From the NCBI GenBank assembly GCA_963691705.1, contig OY829544.1:8191501-8255500 (forward strand): 64,000 bases of DNA, read 5' to 3'. The notes below the pieces were generated by a model. That model saw only the letters and a program-made list of their open reading frames with translations, was not told the origin of the DNA and did not search any database. Position numbers and translations under genes: made by a program. Source of the DNA: Viola odorata (lineage: Eukaryota; Streptophyta; Magnoliopsida; Malpighiales; Violaceae). Below are positions 45,881-57,386 of this stretch, one piece after another (the stretch's first letter is position 1; each line of letters starts with the position of its first letter).

Positions 45881-47874
45881 TTGTCTCAACCGCTCTCTCC
45901 GCTGAGGAACCCTGTCGAATCTACTCACCGAAATTCCATTTCTAGGTCTACCTGCTCCGTCGAGAAAACTAGACCCAAGGTTATTACAAATTGGGGACAT
46001 CAGGAAGAAAAAGAAGATAATGAAGATAGTCTTAATGGGTTCCTGAAGCAACAAAGAATCAAAATTGATAAGATTTTGAAGTGCCATAATTATTCTCTCT
46101 ACTCCTTCAAATAGTTGAGAAGATATTTTCAGTTGAAATATTTTTTAATTTTTGTGTGGGTATTATTTAGTGTTAAAGGGGTGTTCTTTTATGTTGATAG
46201 TGATTTTTTTGGGATTTGCCGATGCAGGTATTGCTTCAATGGTGGTGGCCATATGCCGTGGCTATTGCAGACCAGGTTGGTGAAGGGAAAAAGAGAGGGT
46301 GATGAAGCAGGGACAATGGAAATACGATCCTTGCTAGGCTTGGATGCGCATAAGTGCCGATCTTGTTCTTCTCGGAATTAAGGCAAATCCCCTTCGCGTT
46401 GCTCCTTTGAACCGACTAGTATCCCATACTACTAGTGGCTAGAATTTCTGAAGCTGAGGTTAATAGGTAAGAGTCACACTTGCCTATAGAACGCTCGATA
46501 AACACCTAGTACTTGACTGACACCTAAGGTCCAATTCGTAAGCGTCGCACCAACGAATCCTCCCCACCGAGATTGAGTCCATCCAATCCCCAAAAGAAAT
46601 TGAATCACACGATTTCGAAGCTTGAGTCACACAAGCTCCAAGGTCCGAATCACACGAACCCTAACGATTGAGTCACACAATCGCTAACGTGCCTTGTGCA
46701 CCTCCCACGCCGAATCACTCGAACGCCACACTAAGGAATCACACAACATGTCTTCGCAGATCCACGCTTGAGTCCCACAAATGCACACACAAATGATGCA
46801 CACTAGCTCACACCCCTCTCACGCCTCACATCTCACAAGTCGCCACGCTCTGCTAGCCCCAACCGAGTCACACGGTTAAGTTACACAAGTACGACTTGCC
46901 CCGGAATTAAGAGAATAAGATGGTAGAATGGTGAATGGAATTTAGTAAGGGAATTTATGTGAAAACTCTTATTGATTTGATTAATAAAAACAACAACCTT
47001 TAAATAGGTGCTTTAAACAATTACAACCTAATTATAACTCCTAGTTTGAAAACAAATAGAACTTCTACCTATAATTAAACTCTAGTAAATCAACTAAATA
47101 ATTACAATAATTAATCTATCTAACTTGTCCAAGTCTCCTCATAGTCGTTCGACTTCTCTCCTTGCTCAAATCGAACTCCTTCTCCTAGTCGCATTTGACT
47201 TGGCCTTTCCTTGTCGCAATAGAACTCCTCTCGAGCCCTTTTCCTATCCCTTCGAGTGTTTGATCTCATATTTGAACCAAAACTCCTACCTGAACTCAGA
47301 TTCATGTTGCAGCTTGAATTACTCAAAAAGCTCGAGTCGTTTTCAATTGGGCTCGTATTCAATGTCTCATTGACGGATTGCATTCCCACTATGTTGACCA
47401 ATAAGTTGAGTAAGGCCAACTTTTGATTCCCTCGTCCGATTGACCTGATTTTTGGACACGACATTCCTAACATCCCGAAGTGTCTTGTATTTTTAGAATT
47501 AGTCGAATCAAAGTTCATCTCGACCACTTGGGCCCGTGGGGTTCCTTGCACATGTGCTACGCGCTTGTCTTGGTCCAGCGCATCCTTCCCTCGTGCGTTT
47601 AACCTCATCTTCTTCTTATGAGCACGAATGAACCTCACTTGAGTTTCTATAGCTCCTTTAGCTCTCTCCCTCGCACGCTTCAGATCAAATGCTACTTGCC
47701 TCTCGCCTTTGGAGCACCCTAGGGTTTGGTGCGATCCTAGGATAGCAAGGATCGTATCAAATGGTGGTGCCTGTGATGAATTTAAAGAGACAGAAGATGT
47801 GGAAGCAAAGACAGGTTGCTTGGCTATTCAACCATCTTGGCCTTGATGCTCCCTCCTTGCTTTTTGCTGATGAG
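45881..47874 (+). pseudogene. DHHA2/DHH-like protein gene fragment, exon split by an LTR
   Basis: A first exon-like stretch (45881 to about 46085) reads SLNGFLKQQRIKIDKIL after an acidic EEKEDNED, like the N-terminus of plant DHHA2-domain proteins. A second exon starts after GATGCAG at 46222, reads GIASM to the target site, is interrupted by the element 46243-47759, and resumes VVPVMNLKRQKMWKQRQVAW then LFNHLGLDAPSLLFADE to a GTATGC donor at 47874. That is the region after the first strand-helix of DHH-type phosphoesterase-like proteins. Later exons of this family are not seen; kinase exons of another gene follow instead. The start is not an ATG. The family call is from memory and moderately sure. 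Confidence 0.55.
46243..47759 (-). mobile_element. probable solo LTR (1.5 kb) inserted in a coding exon
   Basis: In plus-strand terms it starts TGGTGGCC and ends GATCGTATCA; in element sense it starts TGATACGATCC and ends CACCA. AATGG flanks both sides (46238-46242, 47760-47764), inside a 10-bp direct repeat AATGGTGGTG, so the exact edge is uncertain by up to 5 bp. On the minus strand there is a TATA-like CTATTTAAAGG near 47000, and upstream of it a 172-codon open frame (47120-47638) without known motifs. The part 46550-46880 is crowded with GAGTCACAC/GAATCACAC words. Removing the insert rejoins an open exon. Confidence 0.7.
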
Positions 47875-48297
47875 GTATGCTTCCAGTCCAACATTTTTCA
47901 AGCAATCTAATTTGTGTATGTTTCATTGTTTGAGAATGTAGGATAAGTTAGTATGATTTTAGAAATCTGGCCAAGTGTTGGATTGACTTTTTTGAGGCTA
48001 CAAGCTTTAATACAAGTGTGTGATTCTTATGTGGTTGAATGCTTCAAGTTTCAATTTACTGTCTTTCTTTTTGAAATGGGACCAAAGTCCATGAATTGTT
48101 TGGTACTACCATAGCTATTGTATAATCTTGAGGACTTTAAATAGATTCACAAGAGAAATGCAAGTTGCACTTGAAAGAAAATTTTAGTACAAAGTTCATA
48201 CATAAATATTGAATGTACTCTATTATTATTGAAAGTAACATTGTAATTAAATTTGGCATTTTCTGGTTAAAAGTAAGAGGGATTAAATTTATTTAAG

Positions 48298-48644
48298 GGA
48301 TGGTTTGAAGAAAATGGATATGCTCCTGTAAAACCTGGAACATGGCTCACTGTTGCTGTTAAAACTCTTAATCACGATGGGCTTCAGGGTCATAAAGAGT
48401 GGTTGGTATGTAACTTTCCTAATCTGGTATACTCTGTGTATAAAGTTCTCTATTCCTAATCCTGCTACAAATTGTTTATATCCTTTTTTGTTTTACATGG
48501 AGTTTTATCAATGATTTATATGGTTTGCTTTTGATTCTTTTCCGATCTGTGTTTCAGGCTGAGGTGAATTATCTTGGTGATCTTATTCATCCCAACCTGG
48601 TTAAGCTGATTGGTTACTGCATTGAAGATGATCAAAGGCTGCTA
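48298..48644 (+). pseudogene. receptor-like cytoplasmic kinase (PBL34/CX32-like) exon fragments
   Basis: Exon 48298-48405 reads GWFEENGYAPVKPGTWLTV then AVKTLNHDGLQGHKEWL with a GTATGT donor. Exon 48558-48644 reads [19 protein letters not shown] then [10 protein letters not shown] and stops matching there. These are the kinase N-lobe exons (VAIK lysine in AVK, helix C Glu in AEV) of RLCK subfamily VII, cytoplasmic kinases working under immune receptors. The glycine loop exon before and the catalytic exons after are absent, and in-frame stops follow within about 20 bp. It is an isolated two-exon fragment. Confidence 0.82.
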
Positions 48645-49802
48645 ACATCATTTCTCCCCTTATTTTGTCAAAATTAGAGGATTCTCTTGTATGAAAGTAA
48701 TGTAGATTTGTATGCATCCATGTGAGTTTGCTAATGTCCAGTAAAAATGAAGTTGTTTGTATGACGTTCATGAAAAATGAAATGAGCTATATGTACCAAT
48801 TTTTCAATACATCTCAGAGATTGATGTTCCTTTCTGATAACAAATTTATTTGCAGGATCCCCGTCTCTAATTTTTATTATTATTATAGGTTTTATCATTT
48901 ACGTTACATTTTTTTCTTATCATTTTAGTTTTTAAAATAATTACGGTAAAAATTGCAACTTATGGGTTTAACTATGTAGGCATATATTATATTCCAATTC
49001 TATATTTAATATTGTTTTTAGAATTAGGGCATTTCTTGAAATGCACTTTTAGTTTATTTTTACTTATACAAACCCTTGATTTGATTTAATATTAGATATA
49101 AATCAATCTTATTGGTCAAAATTACAACCTTAATTGATATTCATTAAATACTATATATTATTTCATCTATTTAGTTTTATTTGTTAATTAATAAAAATAG
49201 TCTTTTTATTAGTACTTATTTTATTTTATTGAAATAAATAATTTAAGACTATAAATGTAAAAATAAATAGAATAAATACTGAACAATGATAAAAATAACA
49301 TTTAAGTATGTTACTTTTATTGTATAAATAAATGGATTGATTAAATTAACCTATATAGATATTTAAAAATATAAATAATAATGCTCGAAATGAATTATAT
49401 TCTTTGTGGTCATTTTATATCCAACTATAGTTTTAACCGCGGTTTTTACCAAACAACATAAACTGTTTTTGCTATCTCATAACACTTTTTAGAAAAATTT
49501 ACCAAAACAACCTACTAATTTTTCTAGAAGTGATCTTCACATAACACTTATTCTTATAGCACTTCTCCGAATAGAACCTAATTGTCAAAGGAGCCATAAT
49601 TGGTTCGGTTTGATTTTCCACGTTCTATAATTGGCAAACGGTTGAATCGGTGAACATAAACCGTGTTAAATTAATTCAAGTAGTATATTTTCCCAAATGA
49701 GAAATGAGACAACGGTCCGGTTTGATGGTAGCGAGTAGCAGCGAGCTACCACAGTAGCACCGACCGGACCCGCCATAATAATTGTAACAAAATACATTTA
49801 TA
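48645..49802. other. AT-rich intergenic, nothing recognised
   Basis: No open frame with family features and no repeat ends seen. It should contain the distal promoter of the TPR gene. Confidence 0.5.
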
Positions 49803-50001
49803 CTCCCTCAGTTCATAAATAATTATCGCTTTAATTTTGGGCACGCATTTTAAGAAGACCGAATGACTCACTATTTGAGACAATTTTACTTCGAATTTTT
49901 TATCGAATTCGAAAAAAAGTACGAAATTTTTTGGGGTCAAATAGTGAGTCATCTTTAAAATGCGTGCCCAAAATCAAAACGTCCATTTTAATGGACGGAG
50001 A
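49803..50001. mobile_element. Stowaway-like MITE (199 bp) in the TPR gene promoter
   Basis: It starts CTCCCTCAG after TA. The shared core (CTCACTATTTGAGAC, AAAAAGTACGAAATTTTTTG) is clear, and TTGGGCACGCATTTT mirrors AAAATGCGTGCCCAA. The right end is worn (GGACGGAG). It ends about 77 bp upstream of a TATA box. Confidence 0.85.
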
Positions 50002-50078
50002 ACATTAGCACAGTAGCAGGTGCGCGCGAAGATGAACGGACAAGATCAGATCTCGTCTCACCCCTCATGCCCTCCTTC

Positions 50079-50085
50079 TATAAAA
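50079..50085 (+). promoter_or_regulatory. probable TATA box of the TPR gene
   Basis: TATAAAA follows a pyrimidine-rich CCTCCTTC. It argues that translation starts at ATG 50179 and not at ATG 50032 upstream of it. Confidence 0.5.
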
Positions 50086-50178
50086 CCTGACACCACCACC
50101 TCCCCTTCCATGTCAGATCAGAACACTCTTCCCTCGCTCTGTTTAAAGAAAGAAAAAGGAAAAAGTAGAAAAGAAAAA

Positions 50179-51509
50179 ATGCTTCTAAGGAGCGCGTCAA
50201 CGCCTCTACTGAACTCATGGATCCCTCATTCAAAGGATCCATTTCCATGGCCCGAACCCGATTCCTTCCACCACCAGAGCAGCAGAGCCCGATCCATTTC
50301 ATTAATGGCGGCGTCGTCAAGCCCGTTTTCTTCAGCTTCCGTGTCATCGGTCGAGGATTCGGTTAAGAGGATGACGAGGGCAGTTTCAGAAACTGATCTG
50401 CGAGACCTTGTTGTGCCCAAAAGAATCGAACCCAGTTGCAGAACTTTGAATGGGTTTGAGATCTTTGTGGAACAGGAGGAGGAGGAGGAGGAAGAAGAAG
50501 AGGAGTTAGAGGGGGAAATGACCTTGTCATTGGGATTTATTGGGTTAAGTGAGGAGTGTGGTGCAAAGGAGGAGGCGTTGGTGGGTGGTGGAGTTGGCGG
50601 TGGCGGTGGCGGAAGGAAGATCTATGGCGGTGGTGGTGGGTCGGATAAGGATGGGAGGTCAGGTGGGTCTTGGGATTCGAATAATAATGGGAAGCAGAGC
50701 ACTGATGTTTATTATCAGAAGATGATTGAAGCAAATCCAGGAAACCCTTTACTTCTCAGCAATTATGCCAAGTTCCTGAAAGAGGTAAAGACCTTTGATT
50801 TTCCTAAAGCTCATTCCTTTTGCACATTTTATGACTATCTTTTCTGATTAAAGAGCTTTTATATATATATTTATTTATTTATTTATTGCGATTTGTTTAT
50901 ATGGGCTGCAAGTATTTGACATAAGAACTGATTCAGGATGTTTTTGGTGCTTTATGTATAAAATGGTGGTTTTTCCTGATGAGTTGCTTTGGAATTGGAG
51001 CAGGTTGAAGGTGATTTTGTGAGAGCTGAAGAGTATTGTAGTAGAGCAATTTTGGCCAACCCGAATGATGGAAATGTTCTGTCGATGTACGCTGATTTGA
51101 TATGGCAAAGCCATAAGGATGCTTCCCGCGCTGAGACTTATTTTGACCAAGCTGTTCAAGCCGCACCTGATGATTGGTGAGCACTACTCTGAAATTTATG
51201 GATGCAACTGTCTAACAATGTGTTCTGACATGATTTGAACTATTGACAAGTGGTTGGAATTTATGAGCATGTCACTTGGATCCCACTTTGTTATAAGATT
51301 TTGTGATTATATGTTGTTGCATGATTTGCATTAAACTTGCGTTTGATGGTGACAGTTATGTGATGGCTTCATATGCTCGGTTCCTTTGGGATGCTGAAGA
51401 AGAAGAAGAAGAGGATGAGAAGGGGGAAGATTGGAAAGGGATGATAAGTTTATCACCACAACACTTGTTTAATGGAGCTAGCCATTCTCCTCTAGTGTCC
51501 GCATCTTAA
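50179..51509 (+). CDS. tetratricopeptide-repeat-like protein
   Basis: Three exons, 50179-50784, 51004-51176 and 51356-51509, give 310 residues. The start [14 protein letters not shown] is the one usual in this plant family. A Ser-rich N-terminus is followed by a run of 11 Glu-like residues, a Gly-rich stretch ([10 protein letters not shown]) and then TPR-like helices: [20 protein letters not shown], then [20 protein letters not shown], then [19 protein letters not shown] and [18 protein letters not shown] helices bind partner proteins; the specific role of this subfamily (Arabidopsis At5g20190-like) is not known to me. AATAAA at 51723-51728 is a likely poly(A) signal. A MITE lies just upstream of the TATA box. 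The frame is intact and splice sites are canonical; the upstream ATG at 50032 would add 49 residues. Confidence 0.9.
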
Positions 51510-52631
51510 TGTTGCAGTCTTACTGTTGTGCGCGCGAGCTCATCCCGTGACACTTACCATCCTGGTGCCAATCTTGTATGATAGCTTAGATTTTGACTTC
51601 TGACCTTTGTGGATACATCCTTTCCTTTTTGCCCCCTTTTTGTAACTTTCATCCTTAGAGTTATCTTAACTGATTGCTTTTGTTTGATCTCTTGCTCTTG
51701 GAGCTATGATGTAAGAAAGGAAAATAAAGTTTGAACGAATTCTTATTATACCTCCTCTCTCTCTTACTCTCTCTCTCTCTCTCTCAGTTCCTTTGTCACT
51801 GCAAATTAGAGGATTAGGTTAGCAGGGATCAGGAACTAGCTTTGCTGAATGTTTGAGCAGCTGGGGTCCTGTCTTGTTGATCCATCATTTGGCTCCATGT
51901 TCACAACTGCTGCAATACATCCATATGCATAAAGCACGCTACTCAGTGTAAAAGAAACTGTTCTTGACTTGCATATTTTTTGCACTTTGTTTTTAGCATG
52001 TCCAGGCATCACTACAAATGACAATCTGGTGTTTGTGCTGGAGTTTTTTACTCTGTTCACATTACTTTGCTCAAATAATTGTAATCTAACTTGTGTAGTT
52101 CTTTCTGTTCTTAAGTTTTCTCTTCAGAAGAAAGTTTGTGCAGGTAAGTCACAAAAAGCCTGGTCATTTCAAAATTCCAGATATCTAACTGTTATTGACC
52201 AGTGCTCATAAGGACATGCATGCTCCTCTGACATTTCTGTGCTATTGCTTTCAACTGCAGGGTAGAATATTTTGGAGTTTGACTAGTTTTCAGTCATCTT
52301 ATATATTTTTCAGTTAAGGTGTGATCTTATAATCATCTTTTATCAACTAATAAACTGAAATCTTGGAATATTATCCACCAACAAGAGGAAAAATTGAGTA
52401 CTAATCCTAAAACTTATTTTGTGCAGGATTGATATTATACAGGTCGGGTAATCAACTCATTAGAGATGGGAATTGTGATCGATGACACCAACTAACATGA
52501 ACAAGATAAGTATTAGATATTCCTCCAGGGAAAGGAAAGAACAAGTTAAATATTGTTCCTGGATTTTTTGTTAGAATCCAATCTAGCTTCAAGATCAACT
52601 AGTTGACTGAACTCTTAGTATTCAAAACAGG
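51510..52631. other. 3'UTR and intergenic between convergent TPR and ENT8 genes
   Basis: It contains the TPR 3'UTR, a CT microsatellite and the ENT8 3'UTR (minus strand). No other gene is seen. Confidence 0.5.
51752..51786. repeat. CT-rich microsatellite
   Basis: CTCTCTCTCT runs interrupted by TTA, just past the TPR poly(A) signal. Confidence 0.9.
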
Positions 52632-53920
52632 TCATATGATCCAAAACCAGCCAATAACAGACCCACCAACCAACCCGATTCCTAGGAACACAATCATTAC
52701 AATTGCTGCCAACTCTGCCTCTGACACCGGCACTGACTTTGGAGCTAGGATCATGATAACACTTGTCAGATAACCATTAGTCAATCCAAGCATAAAGGTC
52801 AAAACCACCACTGGCACTTCAGTTCTCAGCCATCTGGGTCCGTTGAGGCATGCTGCAAATAAAGGATAGAATGAGAGCCTGAGAGCACATGCCCATGTCG
52901 CCTTCTTAATGCTCTTTAGTATATATATTGCAGTTAACGATTTCCCTATGAAATCTGCGACACTGTATATCATTACCAGCAGAAGAGGATACCAGTCTCG
53001 CAGCAGTTTCGATGTCAGGTCTTCGGTTATGAACCCAGGGAAAATCGACAGTGTCACAACATAAATCATGAGAATTCCAAAAGCCGGCCACCTGATTTTT
53101 CTTGCCACATGCCAGAATTTTGGCCTTGGATAGATTGAATCATCAGGGAGGAGTATGCTCTGCTGTTGCATACCTGGTAATTTGTAAAGCAGGTTGCAGC
53201 ATAGGGTGCAGCACAGCAGAATAATCGCGCTCACTATAAAGTAGAAATGCGCGCTAGTTCTGAGACCTTGAGGAGTCCGCGGGAGAGATGCCTTTGTTAT
53301 AACCCTCAAGCTGGCGACAAGAATACCTGATTGCAGAAAGTTTGGTCAGCAAAGTTTCATATTGTTGAATTGTGGAAGAAATTGGAAGAAAATTATGAAT
53401 CTGTGGTTTTAACTGTACCTGAAGAGGCTGTTCCAGCAAAAATAGCCTGCATGTACTCTTTAGGAAGCTTTCCTGCTGATCCTATCAGACTACCTGCGAT
53501 CAGCCCATCAGCTAAACCACAAACCACAACAGATGCAACTGTCACGACGTAGGCCCCATTTCCTGCTCCCCAAGCCCAGTCTAGAGTTGGAGCCACCATG
53601 AGAGAGAGCATGAACATGGAGAACCCTAAATTCATTCTGAGTCTGTAACCCAGCAGCTTGCTCCACCCACCTCTACTAATGACTACAAGCAGAACCATAA
53701 GTGAAGAAACCATGTAAGCTACGGAGAAAACCCTTTCGACATGCTTGGACGGATACAGATACCCAAAGTAATCTGCAGCACTGATGAAAGCATTCCAAGG
53801 AAGCAAATTACCAGCACCGAGCAAGAAATGGATGATATAGGCAATCTTGTAGGTGTCTCTTGGCTCAGGTTGATCGACAGGTACTTTCTCTACTTCCATT
53901 TTTTGCATTAGTTGAGACAT
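52632..53920 (-). CDS. ENT8: equilibrative nucleoside transporter, ENT8 type
   Basis: Two exons, 53419-53920 and 52632-53326, intron with GTACAG...TGCAATCAG, give 398 residues. Multiple membrane segments are visible, for example IAYIIHFLLGAGNLLPWNAF near the N-terminus, SVAYMVSSLMVLLVVI, HFYFIVSAIILLCCTLCC and IVMIVFLGIGLVGGSVIGWF at the end. ENT signatures include LLPWN, GLADGLIAGSLIG, GKLPKEYMQAIFAGTASSG, SIFPGFITEDL and LGLTNGYLTSVIMILAPKSV. The N-terminal RDTYKIAYIIHFLLGAG and the SEAELAAI segment fit ENT8 better than ENT1 as I remember them. ENTs carry nucleosides across the plasma or vacuolar membrane. The start is the first Met after an upstream in-frame stop; Met4 or Met8 are possible. 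No lesions. Confidence 0.92.
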
Positions 53921-56900
53921 TTAAGTTTTCAACATCTTTGGCTGGCTATTAGTGTTTGATATAGGCAGAGACGGAACATTGTGACAAAACCTGCTGATCA
54001 GAAAAGCACAAATTACAAGCTGTAGATTGGTCCTGTAGCTGAGCTGACTGGCACAAAGCACAATCAAGCTTGACAGCCAGGCTTTATACCAAGAACTAAT
54101 ATCTCGGGTCACCTTAATAATGCGACCCGCACTTTTAGGCTACGAATTTGGAAAATAAGGCCTTGGGCTATGCATTTTGGTCACTGACTAGGGGTAGCTT
54201 AGTTTGAGAGGTTTGATTGTTTTGGATTTGATTGATGGGTTAGTAATGGAATCGATGATGGGTAATGGCTTAATGGGATAGAAAAAATTTGTGCATTGTG
54301 GGGACAAAAATGGATGGGTGATGTTAGAAGTGCGGCGCTGTTGAGTTTGGCAGCATCTTATAGTAGTAGAGAAGTGGTAGTTTGTTACCAAAGGCTTGCA
54401 ACCATGAGAGTTCTAACAATAATTTTGGGTTCATACAAGTCAGGTCTTTGGTCTTTTCCATAAATTTTCCACATCTGTGTTATGTATATTATTCCCATTT
54501 CAGTCTTGATCTTCTCACCAAATTGGAAGAGAAGAAAAAGGGGGGAAAAACATGATCAGGTTATGAAGGAGAACGAACCCTATATTAGGGTTTATGGTAG
54601 TACTTAATAAAAATTATCAGTGTCAGGTATTAAGGATGATGGTTCCTATCAAGAATGACCAAGAATTATGTTTATCATGTAATTAATTGAACTAGGTAGA
54701 TTGATTTTTTTTGGCAAAAATGTAAATTTCAAGTTAAAGAACTTGAACTTGAGACCTAATATGTTTGTACTTTTTATAGGAATTACCAATGACCGACAAG
54801 TTAACGCGTTAACAAAATGCAAGATTTTATGACTCAGAACAGAACTAGAGTCGATTATGCTGGTATATATTATTATTCTTTCTTTTTTTGCTTTGCTTTA
54901 TTTCATTCTTCAACTTTTTTTCTACTTTTTTGTAAAATGACAATTGAATTAACAGCAGCCCACCATTGTGCCTACATGCGCCCATGGAGGCATGAAAAAT
55001 TCGGATTGGGAAGTCCTTTTTTCCCTTTCACTAAAGATATGATTAGATGAGAGAGGTAGGGAAGTACATTAGAAATGGACACACCGACGTTGATGTTGTA
55101 GAAGCATTTTTGCTGAAACTAGATTATTATTATTTTATAGACGGATATGAAACTTGAAATCGAGTTATCTTATTGCGCCTTTCAATAAACCACCATAAAT
55201 GAGATTATTATTATTCGTATATAAAAATATGAACCCCAAAAATAACAATTAAATGTATTAGAAAATTAACTTCAAGCTCATGATGGGGACAGAGACTAAT
55301 AATGTGTAGGGATGGCTACAACAACATTTTTGGAACTAAAAATGAAACCGAAAAGAAGAAGATGCAAAATGCAAACTAAGGTTGGCCATACTCCATAATT
55401 GTTTGTGCTTCCTTTTCCTCTGGTTTCAGTTCGCCAGTATTGTATACGTCATTCGTTCGTTTGTTTGTAGCAATTACCCGTAGTAAGGAACTTGAAAAAA
55501 CAAAACGAATGGATCTTGTAAGATTCTCAAGAAATTCTTCAATTTCTTTTTTGATCATTTCCATTCCACTCTAATTGTCTTTTTCTATTGCACTTTTGTA
55601 TTATTGTGGGATTTTGAAATGAAGCGACTTTGAGATAAAATTTGCTCTATTATTATCATGCATTATGAACTAATAGTATACAAATCTCTTACTATCATTT
55701 AACTTCGATCGATTCTTACTCGTGTGCTCGTAAAGAAAACAAACTAAGGTTAAATTAGAAGGTAGGATGAGGGCATTTGTGAAAGTGGAGTGGTGTACAC
55801 TTTTGTAATGGTGGGTGACCTCGGATTTTGTGGGATTGGTGCCTACGAAATTCTTGGATCTCGTACTTAGCCAATGATTCAATTCATCTACTACTTTCTA
55901 CTTAGCCAATGAATTTCATGTGGATGAACATTTGAATATTCACCCGGCTCGACCCCTAATAATCAAAATTCACAACTTTAGGATCAATTTAGAAAATAAT
56001 AATAATTATGTATGAGAGAGGAGGAAGAATATGATACGATTTCTTTTTTCTTTCTGATAAACTGATGAATTTGAGCTAAGTTAGTAAGTGAGGAAAAGTG
56101 AGAAGAAATGGCTTGGAGAGGTGTGCAGCTGCAGTTTCACTTTCACACGCAGGAAACTCACCTCCCGCCACCTGTGCCTTCACTCTTAACACTTACAAAA
56201 TGTGCCCGGAACAACTCTCGTATACTCTAAACCTTATTTTTTCTGATCTCCTAGCTATTTTTTTCATATTTTTCAAATAAAAGATTAATCTCAGTCTACA
56301 AAAGAGTGACTATATTTAACGCTATTTTTTTCCATTTCACAAACTCGAACCCTAAAATTTAAATTAAGAATGAACAAGTAATCAAAATCTTTTTAATACT
56401 TTTTGTTTCAAATGCCCCCCTGAAAAATATAATTACAATATGAGACAGAATTACTAACGCAAAAATTTATTTAAGATTTATGAAATACATGGTATAATGT
56501 AAGAAAAATGGACTAACGCAAGCAAGGAGTGAGTGAAACTCCAAATAAGGTTTATTTAATTAGAAATAAACGTAAGGCTGCTGCTAGGGGCTGTTTTCGC
56601 AGCTCTAATGGTGCATGGTGGCTGGGTTTTCAGCATTTCTAAATGCTCACAATCCGCACCAAGCTGAATTGTGGGGCGTTTTGCTGGGTCTCGAGGCAGC
56701 GAAGAAGAGAGGTTGCTACAGGATTTAGGTGTAAGTGGATAACATTAGTGTAATTCATGCGCTGCGCCAAGACCCTTCTTTTCCGGTAGTCAATTTCGAT
56801 TTAATTCGAAAGATTAGATTGCTTCTAGCTCAGGATGTTTGGAAAGTAGAATTTAAACACATTTTTCAATAAGCTAATTTAGTGGCTGATGGTTTTCGCA

Positions 56901-57386
56901 TCTTTAGTGTTCTCCCACGAGAATCTATTCTTCGAACACCTTCTCGTTCCTTCTTATCTTTCGCACAAATTAGAAGATGATAGGAGATGAGTTTTATTTC
57001 CCTGAAATATAAAAGTATAATCTATAATAAAAAATAAAAAAATAAACAATAAACGTAATAAACTATAATGAAGAAACTATCATAAAAATTATAAAATATT
57101 AATAAAATAAGTTTTATAGAATTTTAAGAATTGTAAGTAATATTAAATAAAAACATTACGTGTATCAAATGGGTCAACATGCCGGTTCAGAATAAAATTA
57201 TTTGGGCTCGACGCACTAGAATCAATGGGCTGGGCATGGAAACTTGATGCTCTACTAACTAACCCATCGTGCTACTTCAACGAAATGAAATTTCCCGAAT
57301 ATTAAATTCACACTTGGTGCAGGATTCAGGCCTACCTATCCTTTAGAAAGGTTGCCGGTGGCGCGCGCTGCGGCTTTATACCACTG
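53921..57386. other. intergenic, with one LINE remnant
   Basis: It contains the ENT8 promoter side (minus strand) and AT-rich spacer. Short open frames (for example 55376-55564 minus, 55670-55882 minus) have no recognisable features. The LINE RNase H remnant is listed separately. Confidence 0.5.
56571..56960 (+). pseudogene. LINE-type RNase H domain remnant
   Basis: With stops and small shifts allowed, the stretch reads AARGCFRSSNGAWWLGF, NAHNPHQAELWGVLLGLEAA, VDNISVIHALRQD, VNFDLIRKIRLLLAQDVWKV and EFKHIFQ then ANLVADG. This is the end of the RNase H-like domain carried by many plant non-LTR retrotransposons (catalytic-type Glu in AELWG, Asp in VDN). It is a dead fragment; no reverse transcriptase is seen upstream. 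Confidence 0.72.

Noticed and set aside
47760..47780. TGGTGGTGCCTG after the LTR end read as a primer-binding site
   Set aside because: It reads in frame as part of the DHHA2-like exon (VVPVMNLKR) and is restored when the insert is removed, so it is host sequence.
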